Shown: positions 12,169 through 12,713 of the stretch, one piece after another | Numbering within the stretch: the first letter of the stretch is position 1 | Layout of the letters: each line of letters begins with the position of its first letter | Source: an uncultured Streptococcus sp. | Lineage (GTDB): Bacteria > Bacillota > Bacilli > Lactobacillales > Streptococcaceae | Length of the DNA: 12,713 nt | Reading direction: 5' to 3' | Assembly: GCA_902480035.1 (NCBI GenBank) | Contig: CABSRC010000041.1 | Span: 1-12,713 of the forward strand | Position numbers and translations under genes: made by a program | The notes under the pieces: model-generated | What the model saw: the letters and a program-made list of their open reading frames with translations, nothing else | What the model was told of the DNA's origin: nothing | Database searches by the model: none

Positions 12169-12713
12169 TCACTGCTCCTCTTTCAAATACTTCACAAAGG
12201 CATTGTAGGTTTCAAGGGTTTGGGGATAAATCGGCAATCCTTGGTGAGCCAGGTGTTCGACTGTGCGAGCCGTCTCATAGGCCACGGCACGATCCAAGGA
12301 GACTTGAGCGATGTCACGCGCTTGCTCTACCCCTGGAAAGGCCCGGTTGTGTTCAATATAATCTGCCACATAGACAATCTTGTCTAAGGTTGACATCTGT
12401 CCACTCCCAACCGTATGAATCTCAATACTGCGAAGAATGGCTGGATCTGTCAGTCCGAGATCTTCTTGGATCTTATAAATCCCGACCATCCCATGCCAGA
12501 CATTGTTGCCCCAGTTTTTTAATGATGGATCTAGCTCATAGCGATCAATCAAGTCCAAAAATTCCTGATCCGACAATTTCTTGGCATAGTCATGTAACAA
12601 ACCTGCTAGACCAGCCTGCTCTTCATCAGCCCCATAGCGTTTGGCCAAGTCACGCGCAGCCTTCTCAACCCCTAAACAGTGGGTTAGCCGCTTTTCTGGC
12701 AGGATTTGACGCA
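12169..12713 (-). CDS. yqeK: YqeK HD-domain hydrolase, 5' end beyond the window
   Basis: The frame is open through the right edge; the visible part begins with RQILPEKRLTHCLGVEKAAR and covers about 181 of an expected 190-200 residues, so only the N-terminus is missing. HD-domain metal ligands are visible in RLTHCLGV (His), LLHDYAK (His-Asp), WHGMVG (His) and EIHTVG (His). KIVYVADYIEHNR near the C-terminal side also matches the family. YqeK of Bacillus and staphylococci was shown to be a symmetrical Ap4A hydrolase, giving two ADP, so it clears this alarmone. It is normally cotranscribed after nadD. The stop is directly abutted by the GTG start of the cysteine hydrolase. Confidence 0.94.
   Translation of the reverse strand, partial: RQILPEKRLTHCLGVEKAARDLAKRYGADEEQAGLAGLLHDYAKKLSDQEFLDLIDRYELDPSLKNWGNNVWHGMVGIYKIQEDLGLTDPAILRSIEIHTVGSGQMSTLDKIVYVADYIEHNRAFPGVEQARDIAQVSLDRAVAYETARTVEHLAHQGLPIYPQTLETYNAFVKYLKEEQ

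Overview
The window looks like chromosomal core DNA of a Streptococcus, most likely of the mitis/sanguinis side of the genus. Support comes from conserved streptococcal gene order (asnA, rsmD, coaD, sepM on one side; yqeK, a cysteine hydrolase, rsfS, yqeM and tmcAL on the other), a YefM-YoeB pair very close to the pneumococcal type, and an hdiR-umuC cassette of the kind described in streptococci. The species cannot be fixed from this sequence alone.

Layout, left to right. Positions 1-1039 hold two AT-rich unknown genes for membrane or surface proteins; the first runs off the left edge and starts with TTG. Positions 1102-3185 are a minus-strand housekeeping run rsmD > coaD > sepM with overlapping ends: 16S rRNA methylation, coenzyme A synthesis, and a membrane PDZ-Lon type protease. 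A structured intergenic repeat (3248-3422) with a terminator-like stem separates this run from asnA (minus). Positions 4520-7348 are the only plus-strand block: a promoter with a 25-bp near-perfect operator palindrome, then hdiR (self-cleaving SOS-type repressor), umuC (Y-family polymerase), a YolD-like gene and a small gene of unknown role, closed by a strong bidirectional terminator. This is a self-regulated DNA-damage mutagenesis operon.

The minus strand then resumes with yebC2, the yefM-yoeB toxin-antitoxin pair with its TGTACA-core operator, and tmcAL coupled to the methyltransferase yqeM. A gene-free stretch of about 440 bases (10859-11299) contains a second, inverted and diverged member of the same structured repeat family, plus further repeat-like DNA. 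The window ends with rsfS, a cysteine hydrolase starting with GTG, and yqeK, which is cut by the right edge.

The most interesting points are the four-gene SOS cassette with its operator and its unexplained fourth gene, the two related structured repeats at 3248-3422 and 10900-11018, and a likely leaderless start of rsmD. No insertion sequence, tRNA, rRNA or CRISPR array was found.
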